Assembly: GCA_963726785.1 (NCBI GenBank)
Contig: CAVSDJ010000008.1
Coordinates: forward strand, 1,116,001-1,180,000
Source of the DNA: DATEKX01 sp963726785
GTDB taxonomy: Bacteria > Acidobacteriota > Blastocatellia > UBA7656
DNA length: 64,000 nucleotides
Direction: 5' to 3'
The notes under the pieces were generated by a model. That model saw only the letters and a list, made by a program, of their open reading frames with translations, had not been told where the DNA came from and made no database searches. Shown here piece by piece: positions 26,605 to 35,952 of the stretch. The position numbers and the translations under genes are program-made. The first letter of the stretch is position 1, and every line of letters starts with the position of its first letter.

Positions 26605-29600
26605 TACGGCAGACTCTTGTTTAAAGCTTTGTCTCGCCATCGGCGCACGCTCATCACGTCGAGGCGCTCGCCCGCGAAGACGATTTGCTTTACTAGTTTT
26701 TTACCGTTGTCGCTTTCGCGCTTCAGGTAGTCGCGAATTTCCATCCAGCGCACTTTGCCGTCCGAGGTGCGGACCACCAGCAACACGGGAAACGCCTGTG
26801 CCATCCAGTAACGGACGTGGCGCTCGTCTTTGATGGTGAAGATTTCCGCGCCGTCGCTCTTTCTCTTTTTCAAATAGGAATCGCCGGACTTCAATTGCAA
26901 ATACACCTTCTGTCCTGTCGCCCTGCCATCATCTGATTTGAACTCGACTTCCATATCTATGCCGTGGTCGCTGACGGTGAGTTCCCGGCTGATTTGTCCC
27001 GCAAGCGATACGGTAGAAATTACCTCGCCAACCAGCACGCGTTCCTTGCTCTCGCTGTCCAGCACGATGGCGGATTGCTGCTGGAGGTCGCGCACTCGTT
27101 GTTTCGTCTGATCGCTTGCGAACATATTCTCCAAATCATCCCAAAGCAAGATGCGCCCTTCGCAATTCACACATAGGATGTCTTTTTTACCTTCCTCAAG
27201 TCTCTTCATCGCTACTTCGCGATTGCCCACCGATGTGCTGCAATGCGGGCAGACATAATGCCTCAGCCGCACCACGTCTTTGGCGTTCTGGAGCAGGTGT
27301 TCATGAACGTACTTGCTGAAGATGATCTTTTCCCCAACCTCGATAGCCGGATCGAAATATACTTCCAATTCACCCGCGCCTTCCGCCCGGCGAGTCAGTT
27401 TCACGCCGAGTTGTTTCCCGGTAAGCGTCTTGAAGTCGGCAGCATAACGCCAGAGTTCATCCTTGTCGAAAGTCTTCGTGTGATGCAGCCGAACAACCAG
27501 CGTGGCATAAATGTCGTCGAGAAAACCGTTGAAGCGATAGCTCACCAGCACAGCCGGATGCCCCACCAGTTCCGGGCGTTCGCGCCGGTAATAACTCGGG
27601 AAGATCAGCAGCTCACCCTCGTCCGTGTGCTCGCGCAGGCAGAGGCCGCGCTCCACTAGCGTCTGGTGCATAGCAAGCAACACAAACCGTTCCTCGTCGG
27701 CTTCGAGGCGCGCCATCGAGGAGTGATACTTGAGGTCGCCGTTCAAGACTCGTTCCTCCAACAGACAGCCGCGTTCGTGCTTATCATCGCGCATAGTCTG
27801 AATCACGGCCTGAGCGTAGGCATTGATGCGCTCCGGCTGGAGCAACACCCAACTACCGAACTTCAGTTCCCACACCACGCCGGGGCCAGCCAGCAGACTC
27901 ACCACAGCTTTTAGTTCTTCGTCGGTGAATCGTGCAGTTTCGCTGGACAATCGCAGTTGCAGCGTCTCGCGCAACTCGTTGAAACGCATCAGCACGCGGC
28001 CAGCGTCTTTGAGGAGGATGATCTCTTCCTTGAGTTGCTTGAAGAGAAGCGGTGAGGAGCGCCACGGAATGTTCTCCCACTGAATTCCGTCAAGTATGGC
28101 TTGCTTGAGTTCGTCGCAGCAAATGTTGGCCTTCGCACTGGTTTCCAGAAACCCTGTGTAGCCACGTTCTTTCACAAATGCTTCGACCTGGCTCCGGCTG
28201 GCGCGCAGGCCGCCTGCATCCACACGCCCGGCGACCAGCAGCTTGGAGAATGCCTTGAGCGAAGCGCGGGTGAGATCGCGGTCCCACTGGCCCAGCGCCT
28301 CAAAGAGGTCTTCCTTCTGGCCGTCGAAGACCAGCACGGCCAGCGCGGTTTCGTCCATGTAAAGCTGGTGGATCAATCGCTGATCGGCTTGACCGCCGAA
28401 ATCCCATAGCCAGATTTCCCGCTCAACGCCGTCGCTGGATGAAACAGGCAGTTTCCACTGCGTCGCCCACGCGCCTACGGTCGAGTCGCTTGGTTGCCAT
28501 TTTTCACCCGCCAGAACTTTGGAAAGCCCGGTCTTGCCCGCGCCACTCTCGCCAACGAGGAGGACCTTGGCATTAGTGTATTGAATCTGATCCTGTGCGG
28601 ACGGCAAGGCCGACTCTGACGCTTTCCGTATTCGCGCCTCAGTGACATATTCCGACAGATCCCATACTTGAATACTACCTTTGCCGTCGCCTGAAATGGC
28701 TTGGTACCCATCAGCGCTCCAAACTATGTCTCTCACTATAGATGTGTGGCCTTCGAGTACGCATAGGCAGCGCCCGGTTTCTACGTCCCACAGTCGAACA
28801 GTTTTATCTCCGCAAGAAAGAGCGTAGCGCTGACCTTCTCTCCACACGACGCTCAATACCTGAGATGTATGACCTTCTAGGATGCGTAGGCAGCGCCCTG
28901 TCTTAACATCCCACAGCCTCACAGTCTGGTCATTTGAGCTAGACAGAACGAAGCGCTGATCGGCGCTCCATGCCACTTTCCAAATTTGACCTGTGTGGCC
29001 TTCGAATATTTGCAGGCAGTGCCCCGTCTCCACGTCCCATAGCCGAACGGTATCGTTGCCACAGGATAGGGCGCGGCGTTGATCAACGCTCCATACTACG
29101 CACTCGGCCCCATTTTGGCCTTCGAATATTTGCAGGCAGCGCCCCGTCTCCACGTCCCACACCCGAACGGTATCGTCCCAGGCAGCGGAGAGGGCGCGGC
29201 GTTGATCAACGCTCCATGCCACACTTCTAACTCTGTCTGTATGGCCTTCGAATATTTGCAGGCAGCGCCCCGTCTCCACGTCCCACACCCGCGCTGTATT
29301 GTCGCTTGAGCCAGACAGGGCGAAGCGTCGATCGGCACTCCATTCCACGCTCCAAACGCCACCTTGAAGCACATCTTTAAGTTTAGTGTGGCCTTCGAAT
29401 ATTTGCAGGCAGCGCCCCGTCTCCACGTCCCACAATCTCACGGTCTGGTCTTCGGCACAAGTCAGCACGCGCTTTCTATCCGAACTGAACGCGTAGGCCC
29501 AGATCACGTCTTCGGGCTCGTAGTCAAGCTGGATGGCCTTTTCTGCAACCTGCTCGCGCGCGGTCTCTGCTTCAGGCGATGGCAGCTTCGAGGATGGGCG

Positions 29601-29999
29601 GCAGGCTTCGAGGAGCTTTGCATACTCCTGCTCGCGATCTTCCGGCAACCAGTTGATGTAAAGGATTTGCGCCAGAGAGCCGCTGATGGGAGTATCATCA
29701 AGCCGTAGGGGAATGAAGCGGCGCTCTTTATTCAAGGGGTCGCGAAAGCGAAACACGCCAGCCTCCAACTGCGCCCAGTCGGAGCCGAACGCATTGGCTG
29801 ACATGCACAGCACTAGCACGCGGGAGTCTTCCAGCCCGTCATCAAGTTTCTTTGGCAGGTTGTCGCCGGGCTTCAGTACCCACTCATCGAACCACACGCG
29901 CAGTTTGTCTGCTCGCAATCGCTCTGCAATACTGCGGACGACCGCCTTGTCTTTTGAACTGTGACTCAGGAATACGTCGTATTTGAAATCGTCAGCCAT
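26604..29999 (-). CDS. TIR-WD40-Roc/COR-zinc ribbon-DUF4365 protein (NLR-like immune sensor)
   Basis: An 1131-residue multidomain protein. TIR 6-120: YDVFLSHSSKD, with the NADase-type Glu in W75-A-Q-L-E79. Seven WD40 blades 160-447 (VRLWDVETGRCLQIFEGHT). Ras-like Roc GTPase 476-640: P-loop GESGAGKT 483-490, WDFGGQ 532-537, TSAK 620-623; the NKxD motif is replaced by GRVD. COR-like region 650-900. Zinc ribbon C917-PH-C920 and C943-VN-C946. DUF4365 985-1095: HGIDMEVEF and YLQLKSGD (D1015, E1017/E1019, Q1035-x-K1037), a PD-(D/E)XK-like pattern. AAGGTG precedes the ATG. By family knowledge TIR domains destroy NAD+ in defence and WD40 propellers sense ligands. That this whole protein is an anti-phage sensor is inference. 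Confidence 0.9.
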   Translation of the reverse strand: MADDFKYDVFLSHSSKDKAVVRSIAERLRADKLRVWFDEWVLKPGDNLPKKLDDGLEDSRVLVLCMSANAFGSDWAQLEAGVFRFRDPLNKERRFIPLRLDDTPISGSLAQILYINWLPEDREQEYAKLLEACRPSSKLPSPEAETAREQVAEKAIQLDYEPEDVIWAYAFSSDRKRVLTCAEDQTVRLWDVETGRCLQIFEGHTKLKDVLQGGVWSVEWSADRRFALSGSSDNTARVWDVETGRCLQIFEGHTDRVRSVAWSVDQRRALSAAWDDTVRVWDVETGRCLQIFEGQNGAECVVWSVDQRRALSCGNDTVRLWDVETGHCLQIFEGHTGQIWKVAWSADQRFVLSSSNDQTVRLWDVKTGRCLRILEGHTSQVLSVVWREGQRYALSCGDKTVRLWDVETGRCLCVLEGHTSIVRDIVWSADGYQAISGDGKGSIQVWDLSEYVTEARIRKASESALPSAQDQIQYTNAKVLLVGESGAGKTGLSKVLAGEKWQPSDSTVGAWATQWKLPVSSSDGVEREIWLWDFGGQADQRLIHQLYMDETALAVLVFDGQKEDLFEALGQWDRDLTRASLKAFSKLLVAGRVDAGGLRASRSQVEAFVKERGYTGFLETSAKANICCDELKQAILDGIQWENIPWRSSPLLFKQLKEEIILLKDAGRVLMRFNELRETLQLRLSSETARFTDEELKAVVSLLAGPGVVWELKFGSWVLLQPERINAYAQAVIQTMRDDKHERGCLLEERVLNGDLKYHSSMARLEADEERFVLLAMHQTLVERGLCLREHTDEGELLIFPSYYRRERPELVGHPAVLVSYRFNGFLDDIYATLVVRLHHTKTFDKDELWRYAADFKTLTGKQLGVKLTRRAEGAGELEVYFDPAIEVGEKIIFSKYVHEHLLQNAKDVVRLRHYVCPHCSTSVGNREVAMKRLEEGKKDILCVNCEGRILLWDDLENMFASDQTKQRVRDLQQQSAIVLDSESKERVLVGEVISTVSLAGQISRELTVSDHGIDMEVEFKSDDGRATGQKVYLQLKSGDSYLKKRKSDGAEIFTIKDERHVRYWMAQAFPVLLVVRTSDGKVRWMEIRDYLKRESDNGKKLVKQIVFAGERLDVMSVRRWRDKALNKSLP
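28997..29433 (-). repeat. near-identical WD40-encoding DNA repeats
   Basis: A segment of about 43 bases beginning GGCCTTCGAATATTTGCAGG recurs at 28997, 29117, 29243 and 29390, with at most one or two differences. The spacings are about 120, 126 and 147 bases. Further diverged copies extend to about 28740. The identity at the DNA level points to recent duplication or gene conversion between propeller blades. Confidence 0.85.
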
Positions 30000-30023
30000 G
30001 CTTCACCTTGTTAGGATGTGCAA

Positions 30024-30049
30024 GACTATCAAGTTAACTTCGTTGCATC
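30024..30049. repeat. amidohydrolase 3' end, left-hand partner of the direct repeat at 26579
   Basis: This is the true end of the amidohydrolase gene (stop at 30029-30031) and the first member of the 26-base imperfect direct repeat that brackets the NLR-like gene. See the entry at 26579 for the alignment. Confidence 0.8.
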
Positions 30050-31336
30050 AAGTTTGAGAAAAGTATGAAGAAGTACATTTGCGCCGTTCGTGATGTCTTC
30101 CGGGCGAGAGAATTCGCGCGGCGAGTGGCTGATGCCGTCAACGCTCGGAATGAAGATCATTCCCACTGGCCCAAGACGGGCCATCTCTTGCGCGTCGTGC
30201 CCTGCCCCGCTCGGAAGTTGCTTTGTGGTCAGGCCAAGACCTTTGGCAGTGGCTGCGATAACTTTTCTGATACGCTCGTCGGTCAACGCAGGTGTGATCG
30301 CATTGACCTCGGTGAAATCGAACTTTGTCCCGCTCGATTGAGCTATCTGCCCGGCTTCGGTGTGAATGCGGTCGAACATCATTTGAATCTTCGCTGCGTC
30401 CAGGTCGCGTAGTTCTAAACCTACGACTACTTTGCCGGGTATAACATTGTAAGCACCGGGTAAGACTTGAAGTCTTCCAACTGTTCCGACTTGCCTACCG
30501 GGGATGCTTGTCACTATGCGATTGACTGCTTCAATAAATTTTGCCGCCGCAAGCATCGCGTCGCGCCGCTGATTCATCGGCGTAGTCCCCGCGTGATTCG
30601 CAAAGCCTTCAATCGTTACGTCCCACTGGCGGATTCCGACTATCCCTTCAACCACGCCAATGTTGATCTTTTCCGAATATATTATGCCGCCTTGCTCGAT
30701 GTGCAATTCCAGATAAGCCGCAATCGCGCCTTGCTTGCGCCGCGCGCTTGCTAATTTATCAGGGTCGCCGCCTATAAACTTTATGCCTTCGCGAATCGTC
30801 TTGCCGCTGCGCGTCGTAAGGCCGAGTTGTTTGTCAGTCAATTCGCAGCAGAGCGCGTGGCTGCCAATTGTCCCGCCTTCTTCATTCTGAAAGATGATGA
30901 CTTCAAGCGGGTGGCGTGTCGTGACACGATTCTCAGCAAGTGTCTCGGCAACTTCGATGGCGCTCATCGAGCCGACCTGCCCATCGTAATTTCCGCCTTC
31001 GGGCACTGAATCAATATGCGAACCCAAAACGAGCGGCGGCAGACTTGAATCACTCCCGGCGCGTCGCCCGATCAGGTTGCCCGCGATGTCAATGCTCGCG
31101 TCGAGACGAGCCGCGCGCATCAATCCCATCACGTACTCGCGGCCCTGGAGGTCTGCTTCGCTGTAAGCCACGCGACTCACGCCGCCTTGCGCATTTTTAC
31201 CGAACTCGCCGAGCGCGGCAAGATGCGAGTTGATGCGCTCGCCGTTGACCCGAAGCTGCGGTTGAGCTTGCGCTGACTGTATAAGACCAGCGCCGATTGC
31301 GCCGAGCAAACTGAGATTGAAGGTTCTACGATTCAT
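30029..31336 (-). CDS. M20-family amidohydrolase (N-carbamoyl-amino-acid/allantoate type)
   Basis: A 435-residue hydrolase of the hydantoinase/carbamoylase family that cleaves N-carbamoyl or ureido amides using two metal ions. Metal-binding motifs are GSHIDSVPEGGNYDG (His, Asp), QNEEGG (Glu), LELHIEQG (His) and a C-terminal His in GISHSPREF. The N-terminus (MNRRTFNLSLLGAIGAGL) has a twin-arginine-like start, so export by Tat is likely. It lies 5 bases after the TPR gene and 29 bases before the NLR-like gene on the same strand. The substrate is not determined. Confidence 0.88.
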   Translation of the reverse strand: MNRRTFNLSLLGAIGAGLIQSAQAQPQLRVNGERINSHLAALGEFGKNAQGGVSRVAYSEADLQGREYVMGLMRAARLDASIDIAGNLIGRRAGSDSSLPPLVLGSHIDSVPEGGNYDGQVGSMSAIEVAETLAENRVTTRHPLEVIIFQNEEGGTIGSHALCCELTDKQLGLTTRSGKTIREGIKFIGGDPDKLASARRKQGAIAAYLELHIEQGGIIYSEKINIGVVEGIVGIRQWDVTIEGFANHAGTTPMNQRRDAMLAAAKFIEAVNRIVTSIPGRQVGTVGRLQVLPGAYNVIPGKVVVGLELRDLDAAKIQMMFDRIHTEAGQIAQSSGTKFDFTEVNAITPALTDERIRKVIAATAKGLGLTTKQLPSGAGHDAQEMARLGPVGMIFIPSVDGISHSPREFSRPEDITNGANVLLHTFLKLDATKLT

Positions 31337-31341
31337 AATCT

Positions 31342-33006
31342 CTATCGTGCGCTCGATTGCTTCAAATATTCCTGCGCCTCACGCAGTTCAGGCAATTGCG
31401 AATCTGCCTGCCGCCATTGCTTCAAGAAAGCAGAGTAAATTTCGGCTGCGCCTTTTTGGTCGCCTGAGCGAGCGGCGGCTCGCGCCGCGCCAAGAAGTGA
31501 TCGCGCACGATTGGGCTGACGCGTGAGCGCTATTTGAAACTGCTCGGCGGCTTCTTTGTAGCGTTTGGCTTGCAGGAGGATTTCGCCAAATAATTCATGC
31601 GACGGCTTTATCAGGCTTGGCGGCCCCGAAGGCGGCGACATCTCTTCTTCTATCGCTGTCGCTCGCTTCATCATCTCGATTGCCTCGTCGTACTTTTCCT
31701 TAGATAACGCAATAGTGGCGGCTATTTCAATTTCTCTGATCTCTACACTCTTCGCCGCGTAAGCTTCGGAAGCTGGCATCTGTTTTCGCATGGCTTGCAG
31801 TTCTGCGATGGCTTTTTCTGCATCCGGCGAGCCTGCTTTTGCCGCGGCCATCCCGCGAACAAAAATCGGCAGCGACATATTGCGGCGGTATCTTCCTGTC
31901 GCGGGCATCTGACCAGGCCCGTGACCCGCGTGCGCGCCCGATGCGGAATCGTCCGCCGCCTTTGCGTCCAACGCGAAAATCTTTGAAGCCCGCTCCCACG
32001 TTTCGGTTTCAATTATCAAAGCCGCAGCCATGTCTTCGTGGCTTCGATTGACGCCCATGTCATTTCCGGCGCTTGCCATGTCGCTCTTCTTCATCGTGAG
32101 CAACTCTTCAGCTTTTGCTGTAACGTCCCTGCTGCAAATAAACATATGCCAGCCAGTGCAGGCTGTGATAATCGCGCGCGCTTATGGGCAATCCTTTGCT
32201 CTTCACCCATTCGACCGACACGGCCCACGCCGATTCGTTCGACGCTGCGGCTTCCGGCCACATTCCCAATTGAAGAAAGATGTGCGCAGGCATGTGGCGC
32301 GCGTGATGAGCTGCGGGAGCGATTTCGGCATAACGCCGCGCGGCGGGCAGCGCCAGAATGGCATGCTCAGGATCATCGAAGGCGTGAATGATGTAGTGAG
32401 CCGCGCCGGGATGATCGGGATTCTTCTCATAAACATCCGTCGCAATCGCGCCCGACTTCATCTGCCGCGTGAACCCTCTGTCGCCAGGCCGCACTGTTCC
32501 GAGCAGCGAGAGCGAATAAAAACAGCGGCTTCCAGATCATCCGGGTAATCGCGATAAACTTTTTCCATCGCCGCCTGATACGCGCGGTCGCGCGTCAACT
32601 TATCGCCTTCGCCGTACAACGCTCGCACAGCGTTGATGTAAGCGCGCTCTCTGGCTGTGAGCTTCGGCGTGTCCTTGATCTTTTCGATCACTTTTCGCGC
32701 GGCTTCGGTGTCCTGTTCGGCCCAGAGCGGATGGTTATGAGCCATCGCCTCGCCCCAGTATCCCATCATGAAATCAGGCTCTACTTTCGTTGACTGGCGG
32801 AACTCGTCGAGCGCTTCCTCGAACCAGAACGAGTGAAGCGCGGCCAGTCCCCGAATGAAATGCCCCTGCGCTTTGCGAGAGCCGGAGGTCGGGAAATCCA
32901 CCTTTCCCAGTTTCGATTGTTGCGCGCTCGCGACGGGGGCCAGCGCCATTATCATAAACACAATCAATAGCAGCGAAGCATTACGGCGATTTTCAATAAG
33001 CGACAT
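31342..33006 (-). CDS. secreted TPR protein, broken by two homopolymer frameshifts
   Basis: An exported protein of about 550 residues with tetratricopeptide-type helices throughout. The signal peptide (LLLIVFMIMALAPVASAQQ) is followed by LAALHSFWFEEALDEFRQST, then HHARHMPAHIFLQLGMWPEA, then YKEAAEQFQIALTRQPNRAR. Three frames must be joined. At 32518-32522 a run of five A (plus strand) should be six. At 32113-32116 a run of four T should be three. With both corrected the protein is continuous. Indels in homopolymers in an otherwise intact gene suggest sequencing error. Its function is unknown. It is the first gene of the strand group that includes the amidohydrolase. Confidence 0.8.
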
Positions 33007-33102
33007 GATATTCTCCTCCGTTTAGTTCCGGTGTCGTCGGTGCAGAATTTTATCTCCCCCTTGACACAGATACAAGCGACGGACTGTTGAGAGAATAGAA
33101 CC

Positions 33103-33188
33103 AGTTCACCGCAGAGGAGGCGCATAGAGTTTTATATTTGCTTATTCTCTGCGAAATCTCTGCGTCCTCTGCGCCTCTGCGGTGAACT
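33103..33188. repeat. dispersed palindromic repeat, copy A (CACCGCAGAG family)
   Basis: Outer arms of 15 bases are perfect (33103-33117, 33174-33188). The interior carries the word TTTATATTTGCTTAT followed by CTCTGCG. The same arms and the same interior word occur at 45772-45872. It lies between divergently transcribed genes. Confidence 0.7.
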
Positions 33189-33331
33189 GACTTTCAAACC
33201 CGAACAACTGAATAAATCCGAGAAGATCATTTCTCCGTATCCTTCACAGAAAGTTCTATTTCGATATGGCAAATTGTTGTGATAGTATTTGCGAACGTAA
33301 AATTGAAGTCTAATTTGTGCAGAGGTGGACT

Positions 33332-34204
33332 ATGCTCAATATTTCTGGAATCAGATTATCACTCAAGTTGTTTTTGATCGTTTCTCTAATCTCGCTTGCA
33401 GCGCCAATCGCACGCGCAGATGATAAGAGCAAAGAAATCGCCCCGGTTTCAACGAATGCCACAGACGCGAAATCGGCTCCAGTAGCCGATTCTGAGGCGG
33501 CTGCCGCACCGAAATCGCCCACTATTTCTTATGCTCTTTTTAGTCAGGCTTTGAAGCCGCAACCGGAAGTCGCTACCTCCGCTGACGCGCCACAGATTCA
33601 GGCCGTATTGAACCTGAAGGCAGCAACAAAGCCAGACGCGACGACCGAGTATGCCAATATCCCGCTTCCGCGAATCAATATGGCGGCAAGCACCGCGCCG
33701 CTGACCTCAGGGGAGAAATTCAAGCTCTGGGCAAAGCGGTTCATCTCGCCCGGCTCTTACGCCTCCGCCGCATTTAACGGTCTTTGGAGCGAACTACGCG
33801 ATAACGACGATAACAAAGAAGACACCGTAGAGAATTACTTTGCCGACGCGGCGACTCGCGCGGCGCGCAGTTATGCCACTAGCACTACTTCCGGGTTCTT
33901 TGAAAAATTCGCTTACGCTTCTCTTTTCCGTCAAGACCCGCGCTATCACCGCTCGGACAAAAGAGGAATGGGCGGCAAGATCGGTTATGCCGTCAGTCGT
34001 GTGTTCATAACTCAAGGCGACCGTTGTGGCTGCGATCAGTTCAATATATCCTTCCTCGCGGGCGGGCTGACTGCCTCAGCTATATCAAATGCCTGGCAGC
34101 GCGAAGAACGACGAACCGTCGGCAAGACCTTATCGCGGTGGGGCACTCACACAATGATAAGGGCGCTCTCTAACATCATCAGCGAGTTCATCGGCGGACA
34201 ATAA
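33332..34204 (+). CDS. hypothetical exported protein
   Basis: A 290-residue protein with a signal peptide (LKLFLIVSLISLAAPIARAD), a low-complexity Ala/Thr/Pro/Lys stretch to about 125, and a compact C-terminal region (SPGSYASAAFNGLWSELRDN, SLFRQDPRYHRSDKRGMGG). This C-terminal pattern recurs in acidobacterial hypothetical proteins, but I know of no assigned function. AGAGGTGG before ATG 33332 decides the start over an upstream in-frame codon at 33317. Confidence 0.75.
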   Translation: MLNISGIRLSLKLFLIVSLISLAAPIARADDKSKEIAPVSTNATDAKSAPVADSEAAAAPKSPTISYALFSQALKPQPEVATSADAPQIQAVLNLKAATKPDATTEYANIPLPRINMAASTAPLTSGEKFKLWAKRFISPGSYASAAFNGLWSELRDNDDNKEDTVENYFADAATRAARSYATSTTSGFFEKFAYASLFRQDPRYHRSDKRGMGGKIGYAVSRVFITQGDRCGCDQFNISFLAGGLTASAISNAWQREERRTVGKTLSRWGTHTMIRALSNIISEFIGGQ

Positions 34205-34218
34205 GCAAGGCAAAAGTA

Positions 34219-34283
34219 AAAAGTAAACAGGCAACAGGTAGAAGCGATATGAAAAGACTTTTACCTGTTGCCTGTTTACTTTT
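34219..34283. repeat. 22-base inverted repeat between convergent genes
   Basis: Perfect arms 34219-34240 and 34262-34283 with a 21-base loop. The right arm touches the recO stop codon. It probably serves as a two-way terminator. The outer words resemble the palindrome at 13191. Confidence 0.65.
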
Positions 34284-35025
34284 CAGAACTGTTTGAGCGT
34301 TTCGCGTGACCTGAGGTCTCGTTCGAGCGCGTGGCGAATGATGCGATAGTTGATGTCTCCTATCTGCGCTATGTGCTCCGGGCGGACGCGCTTGCGAGCG
34401 AATTCCAAAGGGTGTTTGTGGAACATCTCACGAATCGTGCTTCGCAAATCGGCGTTCACCGCAACGCCTCTCCCGCCGCTACAAGCAAAACATTTCGGCG
34501 CGCCTTCTACGGTCAAGAAAACGGACTCGCTCGCAGCTATCGTCGCACCGCACGAAGCGCAACGCGACGTGTCAGGAAAAAATCCAACCAGTCTCAAAAG
34601 CCATGTCTCGAAGTAACGCAGCACTCGCGCCAGATCGTTGCCCTCCTCTATTGCTTCAAGCGAGGCCGACACCAATCTGTATAGTCGCTCGTTAGGCTCG
34701 TGGTCGGGCAGGAACTCGTTCAGGAGTTCGGCCATGTAAAAGAACGCGCTTGCGGTCTCTACATCCCTGGCCGCGATGTGAAATTGCGAACGCACTATCT
34801 CGCAGTTCGAGACGCTCATCAAATCGCGCCCTTCCTTTTGAAAGAACGTCAGAGTAACTTCGGTGAACGGCTCAAGCGAAGAGCCGAATCGGCTCTTCAT
34901 CTTTCGCGCGCCGTGCGCGACTCCGCGCATCTTGCCCATGTCTTTCGTCAAGAAACACATATCTTGTCCGCTTCGGCAAGCGTGTAGGTGCGCAGCACGA
35001 ATGCATCGGTCGTGTGTAACGGCAT
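34283..35025 (-). CDS. recO: DNA repair protein RecO, frameshifted near the start
   Basis: RecO helps load RecA at gaps in the RecFOR pathway. From ATG 35025 the protein begins MPLHTTDAFVLRTYTLAEAD, the usual RecO OB-fold start, then leaves frame at about 34953 where a run of three A (plus strand) should be four. The rest (FLTKDMGKMRGVAHGARKMK onward) is intact, including the zinc-binding CASCG and CFACSG pair. Corrected length is about 247 residues, normal for RecO. The lesion is a single homopolymer indel. Confidence 0.88.
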
Positions 35026-35101
35026 CGAATCAATTATATCAAATAACAGCACTGCAAGGCTGGTTGCTCAGTAAACTGTCAGCGTGTAGCATTGAATCGT
35101 G

Positions 35102-35950
35102 ATGATGAAACAAGCAGAAAAAAGAGAAGCCAGCTTTGTTTCGCTCGAAGAAAAAGAGCGAAGGCTTCGCGCACTGCTCAAAAGCTATGGCTCTGTGATG
35201 ATAGCTTTTTCAGGAGGCGTTGACAGCGCATACCTGGCCTACGTCGCGCACAGCGAAATGGGCGAGCGAATGATTGCAGTCACGGGTGACAGCGCATCGT
35301 ATCCTACTTTTCAGCGCGCGCTCGCAGATCAACTCACGACGCAATTCGGCATACGCCACGAGATGATATTCACCGAAGAGTTCGAAGATCAGAATTACAC
35401 CAATAATCCGCCGAATCGCTGCTACTACTGCAAGACGGAACTCTATACCAAGCTGGATGAATTGGCGCGCGAGCGAGGGTTCAATGTAATCTGCGACGGC
35501 ACGAATGCAGACGATGCCGGTGATTATCGTCCCGGCAGGCAGGCCGCTCGCGAGCGCGATGTGCAGTCGCCGCTTTTAGAATGCGGATTGACGAAGGCGG
35601 ATATACGGGAACTATCGCGGCGCGCAGGGCTGCCGACGTGGAACGAGCCCGCATCAGCCTGTTTGTCTTCGCGCGTGCCTTATGGGCAGGTAGTGACTAT
35701 CGAAAAACTTACAATGGTGGACAAAGCAGAAATCGCTCTGAAGCAACTTGGCTTTCGACAGGTTCGCGTGCGCCATCACGGCGACGTAGCTCGCATAGAG
35801 GTAGCGGAAGAAGAGATGCTGCGCGCGCTCGACTTAAATATGGCGCACAGCATGTCTGAGGCGCTCAAGGCGATTGGGTTCGGGTACGTCGCGCTCGATC
35901 TGGAAGGCTATCGGACTGGTTCGCTCAACGAAACTCTAATCAAGCCCTGA
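35102..35950 (+). CDS. larE: ATP-dependent sacrificial sulfur transferase
   Basis: LarE activates and thiolates the biscarboxylated pyridinium precursor of the nickel-pincer cofactor of lactate racemase-type enzymes. The PP-loop SGGVDS is at 37-42. RCYYCKTELY and PASACLSSRVPYG carry the conserved cysteines, the latter including the sulfur-donor Cys. The 282-residue length fits. The ATG at 35102 is preferred to an overlapping GTG at 35099, although neither has a clear binding site. No larA, larB or larC is nearby. lepB follows after 2 bases. Confidence 0.9.
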   Translation: MMKQAEKREASFVSLEEKERRLRALLKSYGSVMIAFSGGVDSAYLAYVAHSEMGERMIAVTGDSASYPTFQRALADQLTTQFGIRHEMIFTEEFEDQNYTNNPPNRCYYCKTELYTKLDELARERGFNVICDGTNADDAGDYRPGRQAARERDVQSPLLECGLTKADIRELSRRAGLPTWNEPASACLSSRVPYGQVVTIEKLTMVDKAEIALKQLGFRQVRVRHHGDVARIEVAEEEMLRALDLNMAHSMSEALKAIGFGYVALDLEGYRTGSLNETLIKP

Positions 35951-35952
35951 TC

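Noticed and set aside
28997..29433. Regularly spaced repeats that could look like a CRISPR array
   Set aside because: The repeats are in frame within WD40 blades, the spacing is uneven (120-147 bases) and the intervening sequence is coding. No CRISPR array was seen anywhere.
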